Assembly (NCBI GenBank): GCA_903872565.1
Contig: CAIQLG010000172.1
Span: forward strand, 1 to 42,896
Source of the DNA: an uncultured Lentisphaerota bacterium
GTDB taxonomy: Bacteria > Verrucomicrobiota > Lentisphaeria > Victivallales > GWF2-50-93
Reading direction: 5' to 3'
DNA length: 42,896 nt
Both the position numbers and the translations under genes were made by a program. Shown piece after piece: positions 9,035 through 18,400 of this stretch. Positions within the stretch are counted from its first letter, which is position 1. Every line of letters starts with the position of its first letter. The notes under the pieces are model-generated. The model was not told the origin of the DNA and ran no database searches. It saw only the letters and a list, made by a program, of their open reading frames with translations.

Positions 9035-9163
9035 GTCTTTTAGACAGGATTTGCAGGATCATCAGGATATTTTATAAGACCAAATGAGAGATTTTAGATC
9101 CAGTTTATCCTGCATGCCACGCCATAGATTGTACTCAAAGGCGGAGTATCCTGTCTAAAAGAC
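9035..9163. repeat. MITE-like element bounded by a 16-base perfect inverted repeat
   Basis: GTCTTTTAGACAGGAT at 9035-9050 is the exact reverse complement of ATCCTGTCTAAAAGAC at 9148-9163. The interior contains further CAGGAT/ATCCTG words and GCATGCCACGCC. A partial copy of the right half lies at 38738-38808. The element starts 28 bases after the stop codon of the sigma fusion gene and might also act as its transcription terminator. Confidence 0.7.
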
Positions 9164-9320
9164 AATTTCCCTATACGATTGAATTAACAGTCTGCGCCGG
9201 AACCAATGTAGACGCCTCCATGTTGGAGGCGTCTGCACGGCCAACATGGCCGTGGCTACAAAATTCCAACCATTCAAGCATCCTGCCAAAATACAATTTC
9301 CCTGTACGATCAAATTATAA
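9164..9320. repeat. Double-hairpin palindromic repeat (family A) with flanking words
   Basis: GACGCCTCCA at 9211-9220 pairs with TGGAGGCGTC at 9224-9233 across a TGT loop (10-base stem). CACGGCCA at 9236-9243 pairs with TGGCCGTG at 9247-9254 across ACA. The pair is flanked by two direct copies of a CAATTTCCCTxTACGAT word (about 9164-9180 and 9295-9311). Related copies lie at 14014-14094 and 37416-37468. These resemble REP-type bacterial palindromes, function unknown. Confidence 0.75.
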
Positions 9321-9480
9321 TATTTTTTGTGCTTTATGTGCTTTTTTGATAATGCGTCTTTTTCGGCAGATTGGCATTTTTGGAGGGACGCGCTCTGCCT
9401 GCCCTGCGTAGCTCTCTTGGCGTAGAAGGGTCGCGTCCGCCTACGGCCACGACGGAGCGTGCCCCTCCACCAACAAAGAC
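9321..9480. repeat. Repeat-rich spacer: lone CACAAA arm and a GC-rich family C repeat
   Basis: About 9325-9352 resembles one arm of the GTGC/TTTTTTGTG element seen around the GxxExxY gene. About 9391-9470 is a GC-rich block starting GGAGGGACGCGCTCTG and ending ACGGAGCGTGCCCCTCC, so its two ends are roughly complementary. Parts of it (GTCGCGTCCG, GGCCACGAC) recur inverted at 26271-26318. Taken together, 9008-9580 contains no convincing gene. Confidence 0.55.
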
Positions 9481-9515
9481 GCATTACCTTTTTATGGCTA
9501 AAGAATTCCAACTGC

Positions 9516-9575
9516 TTGCATAAAGTGCAATCATATTGTATGTTAATAGTGCAATCTATATTTGTATATGGAGGT
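9516..9575 (+). promoter_or_regulatory. Putative vapBC promoter, operator repeats and ribosome binding site
   Basis: AGTGCAATC occurs twice as a direct repeat at 9524-9532 and 9548-9556, 24 bases apart start to start, just upstream of the antitoxin gene. TTGCAT (9516-9521) and TATGTT (9539-9544) with a 17-base spacer could be a weak sigma-70 promoter that the repeats overlap. GGAGGT at 9570-9575 fixes the start at 9581. VapB-type antitoxins usually repress their own promoter through such repeats; binding here is inferred. Confidence 0.4.
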
Positions 9576-9580
9576 TCACG

Positions 9581-9838
9581 ATGAAGACAATCACAATACG
9601 CGGGATCGAGCCTGAACTTGAAAAAACGATCAAATTCAATGCGTCCAGGGAAAGCCTCAGCATCAACCAATGGGTGCTGAAAGCATTGAAACATTCTGCA
9701 GGACTTGACAAGGAAAAAATATTCAGAAAATACGATGACTTGAATTCGTTTGCCGGGGGATGGAGCAAAAAAGAAACTAAAACCTTTCTTGAGAACATAA
9801 AGATTTTCGACAGGATTGACGAGGAGATCTGGAAATGA
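9581..9838 (+). CDS. vapB: VapB-type ribbon-helix-helix antitoxin
   Basis: The 85-residue protein starts MKTITIRGIEPELEKTIKF, a beta strand followed by LSINQWVLKALK, the ribbon-helix-helix DNA-binding pattern. The acidic/aromatic C-terminus (DDLNSFAGGWSKKE, DRIDEEIWK) is the kind of tail that wraps a PIN toxin. The frame is open 15 codons further upstream, but GGAGGT at 9570-9575 selects ATG 9581. Its stop overlaps the toxin start (ATGA, 9835-9838), indicating translational coupling. Confidence 0.8.
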   Translation: MKTITIRGIEPELEKTIKFNASRESLSINQWVLKALKHSAGLDKEKIFRKYDDLNSFAGGWSKKETKTFLENIKIFDRIDEEIWK

Positions 9839-10224
9839 GGAGAATTGCAATTGACACCAACATTTATGCGGCTTTTAAAAGCAATGACATGGTTGTGGTT
9901 GAAGCTCTGGGAAGTTGCGATCACATAGGAGTTGATGTCACTGTCGTGGCAGAACTTCTTTCAGGCTTTAAAATGGGGAACAGGGAAAAGCTTAACAGGG
10001 CGGAGCTTGAAAAATTCCTCGACACACCAAGAATTGACATTTTGCATCACAACATGGAGACTGCCGAATATTACTCCATAATCGTTAGGAGGCTAAAAAC
10101 CAAGGGACGCCCAATTCCTGTCAACGACATATGGATCGCCTCAAATGCAATGAGAGATGGACTGGCACTCTATTCTCTTGATACGCATTTCCATGAAATA
10201 GACGGATTGGTATTGGTAAAATAA
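9835..10224 (+). CDS. vapC: VapC-type PIN-domain ribonuclease toxin
   Basis: This 129-residue PIN-domain protein has the expected acidic residues: Asp7 in AIDTNIY, Glu40 in VAELLSGF, Asp98 in PVNDIWIA and Asp116 in SLDTHF. Together these bind Mg2+ and cleave RNA in the VapC/FitB family. It overlaps the antitoxin gene by four bases and is intact. The pair may stabilise this repeat-rich accessory stretch. The RNA target cannot be inferred from sequence. Confidence 0.85.
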   Translation: MRRIAIDTNIYAAFKSNDMVVVEALGSCDHIGVDVTVVAELLSGFKMGNREKLNRAELEKFLDTPRIDILHHNMETAEYYSIIVRRLKTKGRPIPVNDIWIASNAMRDGLALYSLDTHFHEIDGLVLVK

Positions 10225-10275
10225 ACAAATTGCACAACACATTTATCGGACAGACCCAGCTTGTGTCATCATGTC

Positions 10276-10303
10276 TTGACTTTATTAAAGAATATGGTAT
10301 TTT
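10276..10303 (+). promoter_or_regulatory. Putative sigma-70 promoter for the DUF4143 ATPase gene
   Basis: TTGACT at 10276-10281 and TATTTT at 10298-10303 are separated by 16 bases and lie 41 bases before the ATG at 10344. AAAGGA lies a few bases before that ATG. Confidence 0.4.
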
Positions 10304-10343
10304 AAAATTGGATTTTAAATTACCCTTACATAAAGGATGAAAC

Positions 10344-11552
10344 ATGTACATTGCTCGTAACATCGAAAAACACTTTAAGTCCTCCAGTCATTTTTTCCCG
10401 GTAATGCTGCTAACCGGAGCCAGACAAGTTGGGAAAACGACGTTTTTACGTCACATTGCAGGTAAAAAACGCAAATATGTCACGCTTGATGATCCTCTTA
10501 ACTGCCAGAATGCGAAGAACGATCCCCGCAGTTTTCTGCAAAACTTTTCACCTCCTGTCATGATTGATGAAATTCAATATGCTCCGGAACTTCTGCCTTA
10601 TATAAAAATGATTGTGGACGAAGATCGCAGTCCCGGGTCGTTCTGGCTGACGGGGTCACAGCAATTTCACATGATGAAAGGTGTAAGTGAATCGCTTGCC
10701 GGCCGAGTTGGCATTGTTGATCTGATGGGCTTGTCCAATCGTGAATGCCAGAGCTTGAGCTCATCACCCTTTTTGCCCGAAACATTTACATGTTCCTCCA
10801 AAATGAAACAATTGTCTGTTCCGGAATTTTATGCGCGGATATGGCAGGGATCATTTCCACAGATTGCCTTGGGATCCGCTGCGCACTGGCAGTCATTTTA
10901 TTCATCTTATGTCCAAACATATCTTGAACGTGATGTCCGGGCATTGACGCAGGTTGGAGATATTAATCGGTTTCTTAATTTTCTCAGGGCGGCGGCGGCA
11001 CGTACTGGAAGCCTGTTGAACTATTCAGATCTGTCTCGCGATGCGGACATATCTGTTCCGACAGCGAAAAGCTGGCTCAGCATTCTGCAGGCGTCAGGAC
11101 TTGTCTATCTCCTGCACCCATATTACCGTAATATTACCAGGAGAATCGTACAGACTCCCAAATTATATTTTATGGATACGGGACTTTGCGCATACCTTAC
11201 GGAGTGGAAAACACCGGATGTGCTTGCTGCCGGAGCGATGGCAGGAGCTTTTTTTGAAAGCTGGTGTTTTGCCGAAATAATGAAAAGCTACTGTCACAAT
11301 GGACAACAAGCACCCTTCTATTTCTACCGTGATCACAACTTGCGCGAGGTAGATCTTATTATAGAACAAAACGGCACGCTCTATCCGGTGGAATTCAAAA
11401 AGACAGCCTCCCCGAAATCCGACGATGCCAAAAATTTCATTGCTCTCAAACAATTGAAAATGCCAATAGGAATGGGAGCAGTCGTCTGCCTTTATCCAAA
11501 AATTACCAAACTTCGCGATGATTGCCGCATCATTCCGGCTCCAATGTTGTAA
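10344..11552 (+). CDS. AAA_14 / DUF4143 ATPase
   Basis: The 402-residue protein has an N-terminal P-loop ATPase domain: Walker A GARQVGKTT (25-33), Walker B VMIDEIQ (72-78) and LTGSQQF as sensor region. A C-terminal DUF4143 follows, including YLERDVRALTQVGD, a winged-helix-like part (SDLSRDADISVPTAKSWL) and a PD-(D/E)XK-like end (REVDLIIEQNG...YPVEFKK). This family is very common and multicopy in anaerobes and PVC bacteria; the physiological role is unknown. It follows vapBC by 119 bases with its own likely promoter. Length is normal and the gene looks intact. Confidence 0.9.
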   Translation: MYIARNIEKHFKSSSHFFPVMLLTGARQVGKTTFLRHIAGKKRKYVTLDDPLNCQNAKNDPRSFLQNFSPPVMIDEIQYAPELLPYIKMIVDEDRSPGSFWLTGSQQFHMMKGVSESLAGRVGIVDLMGLSNRECQSLSSSPFLPETFTCSSKMKQLSVPEFYARIWQGSFPQIALGSAAHWQSFYSSYVQTYLERDVRALTQVGDINRFLNFLRAAAARTGSLLNYSDLSRDADISVPTAKSWLSILQASGLVYLLHPYYRNITRRIVQTPKLYFMDTGLCAYLTEWKTPDVLAAGAMAGAFFESWCFAEIMKSYCHNGQQAPFYFYRDHNLREVDLIIEQNGTLYPVEFKKTASPKSDDAKNFIALKQLKMPIGMGAVVCLYPKITKLRDDCRIIPAPML

Positions 11553-11637
11553 GATATTTTCAATTATATTGTTTTTTTACAAATATCATCAAAGATTTTC
11601 GTTTCTGCCTGCTCTAATATTGTAAGGAAGAAATTTA

Positions 11638-12186
11638 ATGAACGATGTTGCGGACGAAAAACTGGTGGAGATGTTCACGGAATCCGGCGAAATGCGGCAT
11701 TTCGATGAGCTTGTCCGGAGATATACAGGCAAGGCGAGAACCATGATATACCATATGGTGTTAAATGATGCCGATGCGGATGATCTGACACAGGAAGTGT
11801 TTGTGAGGATTGTCAACAACATTCACCGTTTCAGAAGAGAAAGTCTGTTTTCCACATGGTTCTATCGGATTGCCATGAACACCACACGCGGATACCTTAT
11901 GAAGAAATCAAGGGCTCCCGTCGTTTTCCACGAAGATCTTCCTGAATATCCCGATCATTCGCTGTCCCCGGACAGGAGTCTCATTTCCAGTGAAACTGTG
12001 TCGCAAGTAGGCGAAGCACTGGCGGAACTGTCTCCCTCCCTGCGGTCGGCAATCACATTAACGGTGATGCAGGAAATGAGCATCAAGGAGGCGGCAAAAG
12101 TGGAAGGGTGCCTTGTGGCAACGATGTATTGGCGGGTTCACGAAGCCAGGAAATTCTTAAAGAAGAAACTACAAAAAAGGAGTTAG
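11638..12186 (+). CDS. ECF RNA polymerase sigma factor
   Basis: The 182-residue protein has region 2 (FDELVRRYTGKARTM, ADADDLTQEVFVRIV, FSTWFYRIAMNTTRGYL) and region 4 (ELSPSLRSAITLTVMQEMSI then KEAAKVEGCLVATMYWRVHEARKFLKKKL). It is normal length for the family. AAGGAAG lies about seven bases before the ATG. The next gene starts five bases after the stop and encodes a single-pass membrane protein, so this looks like a sigma/anti-sigma unit. The 85-base upstream spacer ends CTCTAATATTGTAAGGAAGAAA, only weakly like the motif of the other two sigma genes. Confidence 0.9.
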   Translation: MNDVADEKLVEMFTESGEMRHFDELVRRYTGKARTMIYHMVLNDADADDLTQEVFVRIVNNIHRFRRESLFSTWFYRIAMNTTRGYLMKKSRAPVVFHEDLPEYPDHSLSPDRSLISSETVSQVGEALAELSPSLRSAITLTVMQEMSIKEAAKVEGCLVATMYWRVHEARKFLKKKLQKRS

Positions 12187-12191
12187 CAGTC

Positions 12192-12974
12192 ATGAATAAT
12201 GAAGAACTTGACAGGACGCTGAAGGAATGGGTGGTTTTGAACAAACCTGCTCCTGAAGATACGGATGCTCTTATTCGCCGGATTACTTTGGAGGCACGGC
12301 GAGTCGCTCACGAGAACAGATTTTCCGAGGCTTGGAGCGAGCCAGTCACCATTTGGAGCAAACTTTCTTATGCGTCTCTTGGCGCAATGATCGCGATTTC
12401 AGTCTGCATCGTGTTCATGCGGATGTCCGGGTCATCCACACAGACGGCTGGCAAGGAGATAGTACCTGCCAGCATGGCCGGCATTTCTGCAGAACAATTG
12501 CAGTCAAACTCAAAATTGTTCGGAGAAATGAAAAGATTGTTCCCGGATGGTTTGCGATGGATCGCACAATCCGATGAGGAAGTTGGACTCGGCATAGAAG
12601 AGACCCGCCAGGACGAAACTGCTGCAAAGTCTTCACCTATGATGGTCAAGGTTACTGTTCTATCCAGAAAAACTGGCGATACGGTCTGGCATCAGGCCTG
12701 GAATGCAGATTTGATTCTGCACGGGCAGGATATGGTGGAGATTGTTCCCGATCGGAAACTGGCTGACAACAAGCTGTCGCTCTGGGTGTATCCGTTGGAC
12801 GACGGGAAACTTGCCGTGGATTCTTCCATTTCACTTCGTCTTCCTGTAACGATAGCTTCGCGGTTAAATGCGGTCGTCACGCCTGGGGAACCTGCCGAAA
12901 TGGCGTCGCTCCTGCTAGATGGCGTCGAATACCGGATATTTCAGACTGTCGAAATCATAAAAGGAAAGATATGA
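12192..12974 (+). CDS. Single-pass membrane protein, probable anti-sigma factor
   Basis: The 260-residue protein has an acidic cytoplasmic N-terminus of about 58 residues (MNNEELDRTLKEWVVLNKPAPEDT), one membrane helix (about 60-78, LSYASLGAMIAISVCIVFM) and a periplasmic domain of about 180 residues without a recognised motif. Position directly after an ECF sigma gene and the topology suggest an anti-sigma factor; no zinc-binding HxxxCxxC is present. AAGGAG at 12177-12182, inside the end of the sigma gene, sets the start at 12192 although the frame is open further upstream. It overlaps the next gene by four bases. Confidence 0.6.
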   Translation: MNNEELDRTLKEWVVLNKPAPEDTDALIRRITLEARRVAHENRFSEAWSEPVTIWSKLSYASLGAMIAISVCIVFMRMSGSSTQTAGKEIVPASMAGISAEQLQSNSKLFGEMKRLFPDGLRWIAQSDEEVGLGIEETRQDETAAKSSPMMVKVTVLSRKTGDTVWHQAWNADLILHGQDMVEIVPDRKLADNKLSLWVYPLDDGKLAVDSSISLRLPVTIASRLNAVVTPGEPAEMASLLLDGVEYRIFQTVEIIKGKI

Positions 12975-13978
12975 AAATGAGAATCTGGACATTATTGGGT
13001 TTTATATCGGTATTTATTGGTTTTGTTTCGATGGTGTCCGCCGGAGAGCTGGAAACTGGACTTAATATGCAAGAACAGTGGGGCGATGTGTTTGGCGGCA
13101 AGGAGGCGGTGTTTCATGTTGCTGTGACTTCGGCAAAACCGGCCACCGGAACAGTCTCCTGGCAGTTTTCCTGTGAAGGCCATACCATTGCCAGAGGAGA
13201 AAAAGCAGTTGAAGCGTCTCCGACAAATCGCCCAGCGGTAGAGATCAAACTTGCAGTTCCTTCTGTCAAAGATGGAGTGATTATGCCGGCATCCTTGACG
13301 GTGGAGTTTGCCGAACAAAAGGCGGAAAAAATACCGGCAAACTTGGTCAAGCAGCTTTATATATTTCCGGAAAATCCATTTGCCGACAGGTCGGACTGGC
13401 TGAAAAAGCTGAACATAATTCTGTTTGATCCGGCAGGAAAAACCGCCGAACTTTTCACCAAGAATGAAATTCCATTCAAGCAAGTAAACACCATTGGCGC
13501 GTTGTCCGACAGCAAAGATTCGGTCTTGATCGTGGGAGAGTCTGTCTCTTTCAAGGAATCTCGCAGTCTGGCAGATATTCTGGTAAAAACAGCCGCCGCC
13601 GGAATTCCAGTATTATGCCTGGCACCTTCCGAAGGTGAGATTCAGATGCCGGGAGTCGAGGGAAGCAATCAGCCATTCCCCTTGCAGATCGCATTCAGAC
13701 AGAACAACATCATAGCGGAACTGGACAAGCGGCTTGACGATAAAGGTTGGGCTCCGGATGGCAGCATTGTGTCAAACATTATGGTGCTTCAGTCGGACCG
13801 CAAAGGCATTTTGCTGGCAGTTGCAAACACTGGCGCGGGATGGTCTTGGGTTGATCTACGTTTTCCCGCAGGCAAAGGATGCCTTATTATGTGCGGTTTT
13901 AAAATCGTAGAAAAATGGAATGAAAGCCCCGCACCCAGGTTCCTTTTGGAAAGAATATTGAATGATATGACGAAATAA
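12971..13978 (+). CDS. Exported protein of unknown function, third gene of sigma operon
   Basis: The 335-residue protein has a Sec signal peptide (IWTLLGFISVFIGFVSMVSAG) and no membrane segments after it. Residues 30-135 look like a beta-sandwich (alternating hydrophobics, TGTVSWQFSCEG). Residues 140-335 alternate strands and helices (SVLIVGESVSF, GIPVLCLAPSEG, GKGCLIMCGF), resembling glutamine-amidotransferase or Rossmann-like domains of large exported proteins, without a catalytic Cys-His-Glu that I can identify. The ATG overlaps the preceding TGA (ATGA). It could be the envelope component sensed by, or controlled by, the sigma pair. Confidence 0.6.
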   Translation: MKMRIWTLLGFISVFIGFVSMVSAGELETGLNMQEQWGDVFGGKEAVFHVAVTSAKPATGTVSWQFSCEGHTIARGEKAVEASPTNRPAVEIKLAVPSVKDGVIMPASLTVEFAEQKAEKIPANLVKQLYIFPENPFADRSDWLKKLNIILFDPAGKTAELFTKNEIPFKQVNTIGALSDSKDSVLIVGESVSFKESRSLADILVKTAAAGIPVLCLAPSEGEIQMPGVEGSNQPFPLQIAFRQNNIIAELDKRLDDKGWAPDGSIVSNIMVLQSDRKGILLAVANTGAGWSWVDLRFPAGKGCLIMCGFKIVEKWNESPAPRFLLERILNDMTK

Positions 13979-14363
13979 TGATTATCATAAGTCTGCTTGA
14001 TCGTAAATAAGATGTAGCCGCCTCCACCTGTCCCCCGTAGCTTCCTTGCGAAGGAGGATGTTGGAGGCGACACGGCCAACATGGCCGTGGCTACAAGTTT
14101 CAAGCCATACGGCATTCCTTAGGAAAATACAATTTCCTATACGATCAAGTTAAAAGGCTGTATACTATACGCATTTTGCTTTAAGGGAATGTAACCGTTT
14201 GTAGATAGAGTTAAAATGGCTAAGCACATGTCAATCCTAGTTTAGCTTTATAAGTAAATTCAATATTTATAAAAATTACACCAAAGATTCATGTGCAGAA
14301 TATATCTAATATGTGTAAGAACGATTTTAATGTGAGTAAAAATATAACAATTAGGAGATGAAG
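13979..14363. repeat. Spacer with an expanded family A palindromic repeat
   Basis: GCCTCCA (14020-14026) and TGGAGGC (14062-14068) are here separated by a 35-base insert that itself contains TTCCTTGCGAAGGA. CACGGCCA (14071-14078) pairs with TGGCCGTG (14082-14089). The CAATTTCC-TATACGATCAA word follows at about 14130-14148, as at 9164 and 9295. The remaining 200 bases before the next gene are AT-rich and presumably carry its promoter; no gene is seen. Confidence 0.65.
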
Positions 14364-15308
14364 ATGAAAAAAGCGATGGTGATGATGGTGATGTGCGTGG
14401 TGGTTCTCATGGGTCGAGCGCTTTTCGCTGAAGATGTTCCAAGTGTCTGTCCGACGGCAATCTTCCCGTTTGAGGAACGCGGGGAAGGAATAAAGGGTTT
14501 CGGAGCGAAAGTGGCCGACATCATGTTCGCAAAGATGGTGGTAAATCCCGCTCTTTATCTGGTGGATCGCCAGGAAATGCAGAAAACTTTTCAAGAATAT
14601 GAGTTAACCCTTTCAGGAATAGTCAAACCTGACGAGGCTGTGAAAGTGGGCAAACTTACTGGTGCCAAGGTGCTTGTGACCGGTTCGGTGATCGAGGCTG
14701 ACAAGTCATTGTATCTCGTCGCAAAAGTCATTGGCACCGAGAGCGGCCGTGTACTGGGCGAATCAGTGAAAGGCAAAATCAGCGATCCTATTGAGACACT
14801 CGTGGAGCAATTGGCGGAAAAGGTCACGGCCCTGATCGTGAAGGATTCGGAAAAGCTTGTCGTAAAAGAACCCAAAATGGAAGATCGTATCGCGGCATTG
14901 AACAAACTGCTCGGCAATGCCAAACGCCCCATTGTAATGGTTCGTATAACAGAACGTCACGTCGGCCAAGCCACAGTTGATCCGGCGGCGGAAACAGAAA
15001 TAACCCTGGTCTGCAAGGAAACTGGCTTCGAAGTGCTTGACCCGAAATCAGCTGCCGATAAAAAGGCAGACATAATGATTGAGGGCGAAGGTTTCAGCGA
15101 ATTCGCATTGCGCAAAGGCAACATAGTCAGTGTCAAGGCACGTCTTGAAGTCAAGGCTGTTGACCGGAGCACGGACAAGATAATCGCAGTTGATCGCCAG
15201 ACATCCGTAGAAGTGGATCTTACCGAACAGATCGCCGGAAAGAAGGCTCTTCAAAATGCAGCAATGGCAATAGCCGAACGTATGCTTCCTAAACTGGTGA
15301 ACAAATAA
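14364..15308 (+). CDS. CsgG/LpoB-fold exported protein
   Basis: The 314-residue protein has a signal peptide (MKKAMVMMVMCVVVLMGRALFAED). Residues 30-150 resemble the CsgG/FlgO-like fold (AIFPFEERGEG, KVADIMFAKMV, YLVDRQEMQKTFQEYEL, GKLTGAKVLVTGSVIE, LYLVAKVIGTESGRVLGE), and a second alpha/beta domain covers 190-314. Proteins of this fold form curli-type export channels or periplasmic assembly factors. There is no lipobox Cys, so it is probably periplasmic. ATG 14364 is preferred over 14358 because AGGAG at 14353-14357 abuts the earlier codon. It heads a run of three CsgG-fold genes. Confidence 0.7.
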   Translation: MKKAMVMMVMCVVVLMGRALFAEDVPSVCPTAIFPFEERGEGIKGFGAKVADIMFAKMVVNPALYLVDRQEMQKTFQEYELTLSGIVKPDEAVKVGKLTGAKVLVTGSVIEADKSLYLVAKVIGTESGRVLGESVKGKISDPIETLVEQLAEKVTALIVKDSEKLVVKEPKMEDRIAALNKLLGNAKRPIVMVRITERHVGQATVDPAAETEITLVCKETGFEVLDPKSAADKKADIMIEGEGFSEFALRKGNIVSVKARLEVKAVDRSTDKIIAVDRQTSVEVDLTEQIAGKKALQNAAMAIAERMLPKLVNK

Positions 15309-15328
15309 TCAGATCAAATCATATTTTT

Positions 15329-15395
15329 GCCATAATAAGGCACAAAAGTCACAAAACAGAAAATTATTTTTGTTTTTTATGTGCTTTTTTGTGGC
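15329..15395. repeat. Gene-less inverted repeat of the GxxExxY-flanking type
   Basis: The left arm (15329-15356, AAGGCACAAAAGTCACAAAA) and the right arm (15367-15395, TATGTGCTTTTTTGTGGC) are imperfect inverse copies separated by about ten bases. Both match the arms that flank the GxxExxY gene at 3724-4190. It occupies most of the space between two CsgG-fold genes. Confidence 0.6.
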
Positions 15396-15420
15396 TAAAA
15401 AAAATTAAAGTTGAGTCAAA

Positions 15421-18400
15421 ATGAAAAAAATCTGCATCTCATTATTTTTTCTTTTCGCGAGTTTTATAGCTTTTGCAGGCGATAACCCTGTCAAGATTGC
15501 GATTATAGGTGAAACTGACAAATTCCAACCAGAGATTGATGCCCTAACCATAGAGCTTTCAAAGAAGCACAATCTCATCATCCTTGAGCGATCAGACATA
15601 GACAAGATACTCGAAGAGCAGTCCATTATTCTCTCGGACATATCAAAGAGCAGCATCAGGATCGGTAAACTCCTCGGAGCGGACGGTATCATCCTGATCA
15701 AAGGATTTGAATCTGGTGGAAATAAATATGTTGGAGCACGCCTCGTTGCAGTTCGTCCAGGGGCCATTGTAGATGCATGTGTCATACCAACAAACACAAA
15801 GAGTGAAGTCTATGACTTGAACAAGGCAATCATTACACATTTGTCACCACTGTTCGACAAACTTAAGATCTCGCGGGAAGATGCAGTTCCAATTTCACTT
15901 CTCAACTTCAGGGCCAGCAGTCCAGATCCGGCATTGGTCAAGGTTGAAAAAGAACTCAACCTCATAGCGGCCCACCGCCTAATGATGGAAAAGAATATCT
16001 TCGTGAATGAAAGATGGAACATGGGGCAGGTCGAGTTCGAGAAGTCTCTCGACGAAGAAGATTTATCTTTTTGGACAGGCTCCTATATCCTGGAAGGTAA
16101 TATAAGCGGCAGCAATGATGCGCTTAAGGTTTCAATAATTGTCCGCAAAAAAGACGGAGGCAAGCACGAATCCTTTGTAGAAGGCAAAGCATCTGACCTT
16201 GCCGATCTCTATGGAAGGATTGTAACGAAAATCATTTCCGAGCTTAAACTGGAAGGCCAGGCGATGGAATGGGACATGGGTAAGGAGGCTAAAGAATATT
16301 ACGACGAGGGAATCTGGGCTCTCAACAATGGGCTCTATGATTTCTCCCAGTCCGCCCTAGACTCCGCCTGGGCTCTCGGATGTAAAACAACCGACTGTTC
16401 CATAGCAAGAATAAAGGCACATTGTGACAGCATGTATCTAAAAGCCAATTTCCCAAAAGAGGATAAATGGATATCCATCAATATGACATTTGGTATTCCA
16501 ATAATTAAAATTCCTCCTGAACAATTTATCGATCCTCTTATTTATGCTCTCCAAATGTATAGTCAAGTAGTCAGAGAAAGCCCAAAAGAAAAAGATAAGA
16601 TTTTAAGAACAGGTGTCGGTCTTTTAAGATTTTCTTCCGTAATTCTACATTCTGCGTATGAAAAAAATCTTCAAAAAGATAATAAGTATGGTCTAAAACT
16701 TAGAGAGATCAGGTCATTGACTAGGGAATGTTTCAATCTAACACTAACACTTATTGGTGGAACGAGAAAGTTAAATAATGACTCAACATTTTTGTATACA
16801 ATATTTGTCAATTATGCCCAGTTCTGGCATGAGGACATCAATCAGACCGTAGATGTCTATAGGAAAATAATAAACGGAACGTACCCAGGGACAGAAGAAG
16901 ATAAAAGGAGTGGAACAAAAATAAGGAACTGTTTCATCTACAACTATAACTACGACATTCCAAGGGCAATGGATTGGCAATTTCCAGAGGATTATGATAG
17001 GATTAGAAAAATATGGGCTGAATTCTTGGATTCCTTAGTCAAATCAGATAATGACCTCGAAAGGATTGCAGGCATTATTATGCGTTCAAATGACAATAAG
17101 CGTAATAGCCTCTCCAGTGAAATAAAAGATGTCGTCTGGAATTCAAGGGAAATAGTCGTAAAAGAAAACACAGGAGGCCTCACTTCCCCTTACTCTGTAA
17201 TTGTCGAACTTATAAAAAATCCTGAACTAATGCTCGAACTGTTTCATGATTTTATAAGATTCTACATCCAGAAATATAAGGAGAATCCAGAACAATATTT
17301 ATTTTGGCAATTCCTCGAGACTTTTAATATCAGCATCACAAAATATGGTGATTCGAGTAGGAAGGTGAATATTGAAAAGCTTTCAGCAATATATGATACT
17401 TTAACGGAGTTCAAATCCGGATATCCTGATTATTTTGCTTCAAACCGCGTTTTGGACGGGATCTACAGGAAAATCGAAGATGCAATGCGTTCTTTTAAAA
17501 GTATCGAATCAAATTCCGATGTGATCAAACCAACCCGTTTCATCCTAGTTAAAGATTCACTAAAGCTCAATAATGTTCAACCGACCAAAATTTATAATAC
17601 AAAGATGAGGGCAGGGAAAATCTGGTGTGTCACAAAGGAAGTTAGCCATTCGGAAAAATCTTATAGCATAGTAGGCTTCTCTCCACCGACTCTCGAATGT
17701 GAGAGGTATGAAATCCCAAAAAAAATTGATAACCATATTATTTGGGAACCTAAATTTGAATTCCGTGGTAATTCATTCTTACAAATAACAGATTCAGATG
17801 AATACCACATTATTCTTGTCCTTTCAGACAACAAAATAATATCTTATAGCAAGGTAACGAATTCATGGAGATTTATAGCCAAGGACTCTAATAGAAATAT
17901 TCAGTCCATATGTTATGATAAGAAAACTCTTTTTGCAGGATTTTCTCCGGATTCGAAATTCAAAACTGATACCAGCCTTGATTCAGGAGTGATATCTTTA
18001 GATTTAGCAACAGGGACTGAAACCATAATCGCTTCCACGCGCCGCAAGCCACCGGTCACCCCCCTTGATGAAATTTACGGGATGAATGTCCTATCCGTCT
18101 TTATTAAGGATTCAACATTGTTTGTGGAATACAATGTCGAGGTTGATAACAAACTCGTGTTTAAGGCCTGTTTATATTCGCATAAAATTGGTGCTGATGA
18201 ATGGAATCTTGTCACAACAGGTGACCATCATGTGGGGTTAATGAATGGATATAGGAATATTGTCTCTAGAACAAATGATGGAATAAAAATATGCAATTTT
18301 GATAGGACTGGGATCAAGGAAATGATTTTCCAGACAAAATGCCCTATTGGATTTATACTTGGCAGCTTAATTTATGATGGAGGCTATGTTTACATCACTC

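Noticed and set aside
9164-9320. Possible CRISPR-like array of repeated words
   Set aside because: Only two copies of one word with a double hairpin between them, no regular spacers and no cas genes.
9155-9850. A 231-codon minus-strand open frame across the repeat region and vapB
   Set aside because: It runs through three unrelated repeats and antisense to vapB, with Cys/Arg-rich low-quality composition and no ribosome binding site.
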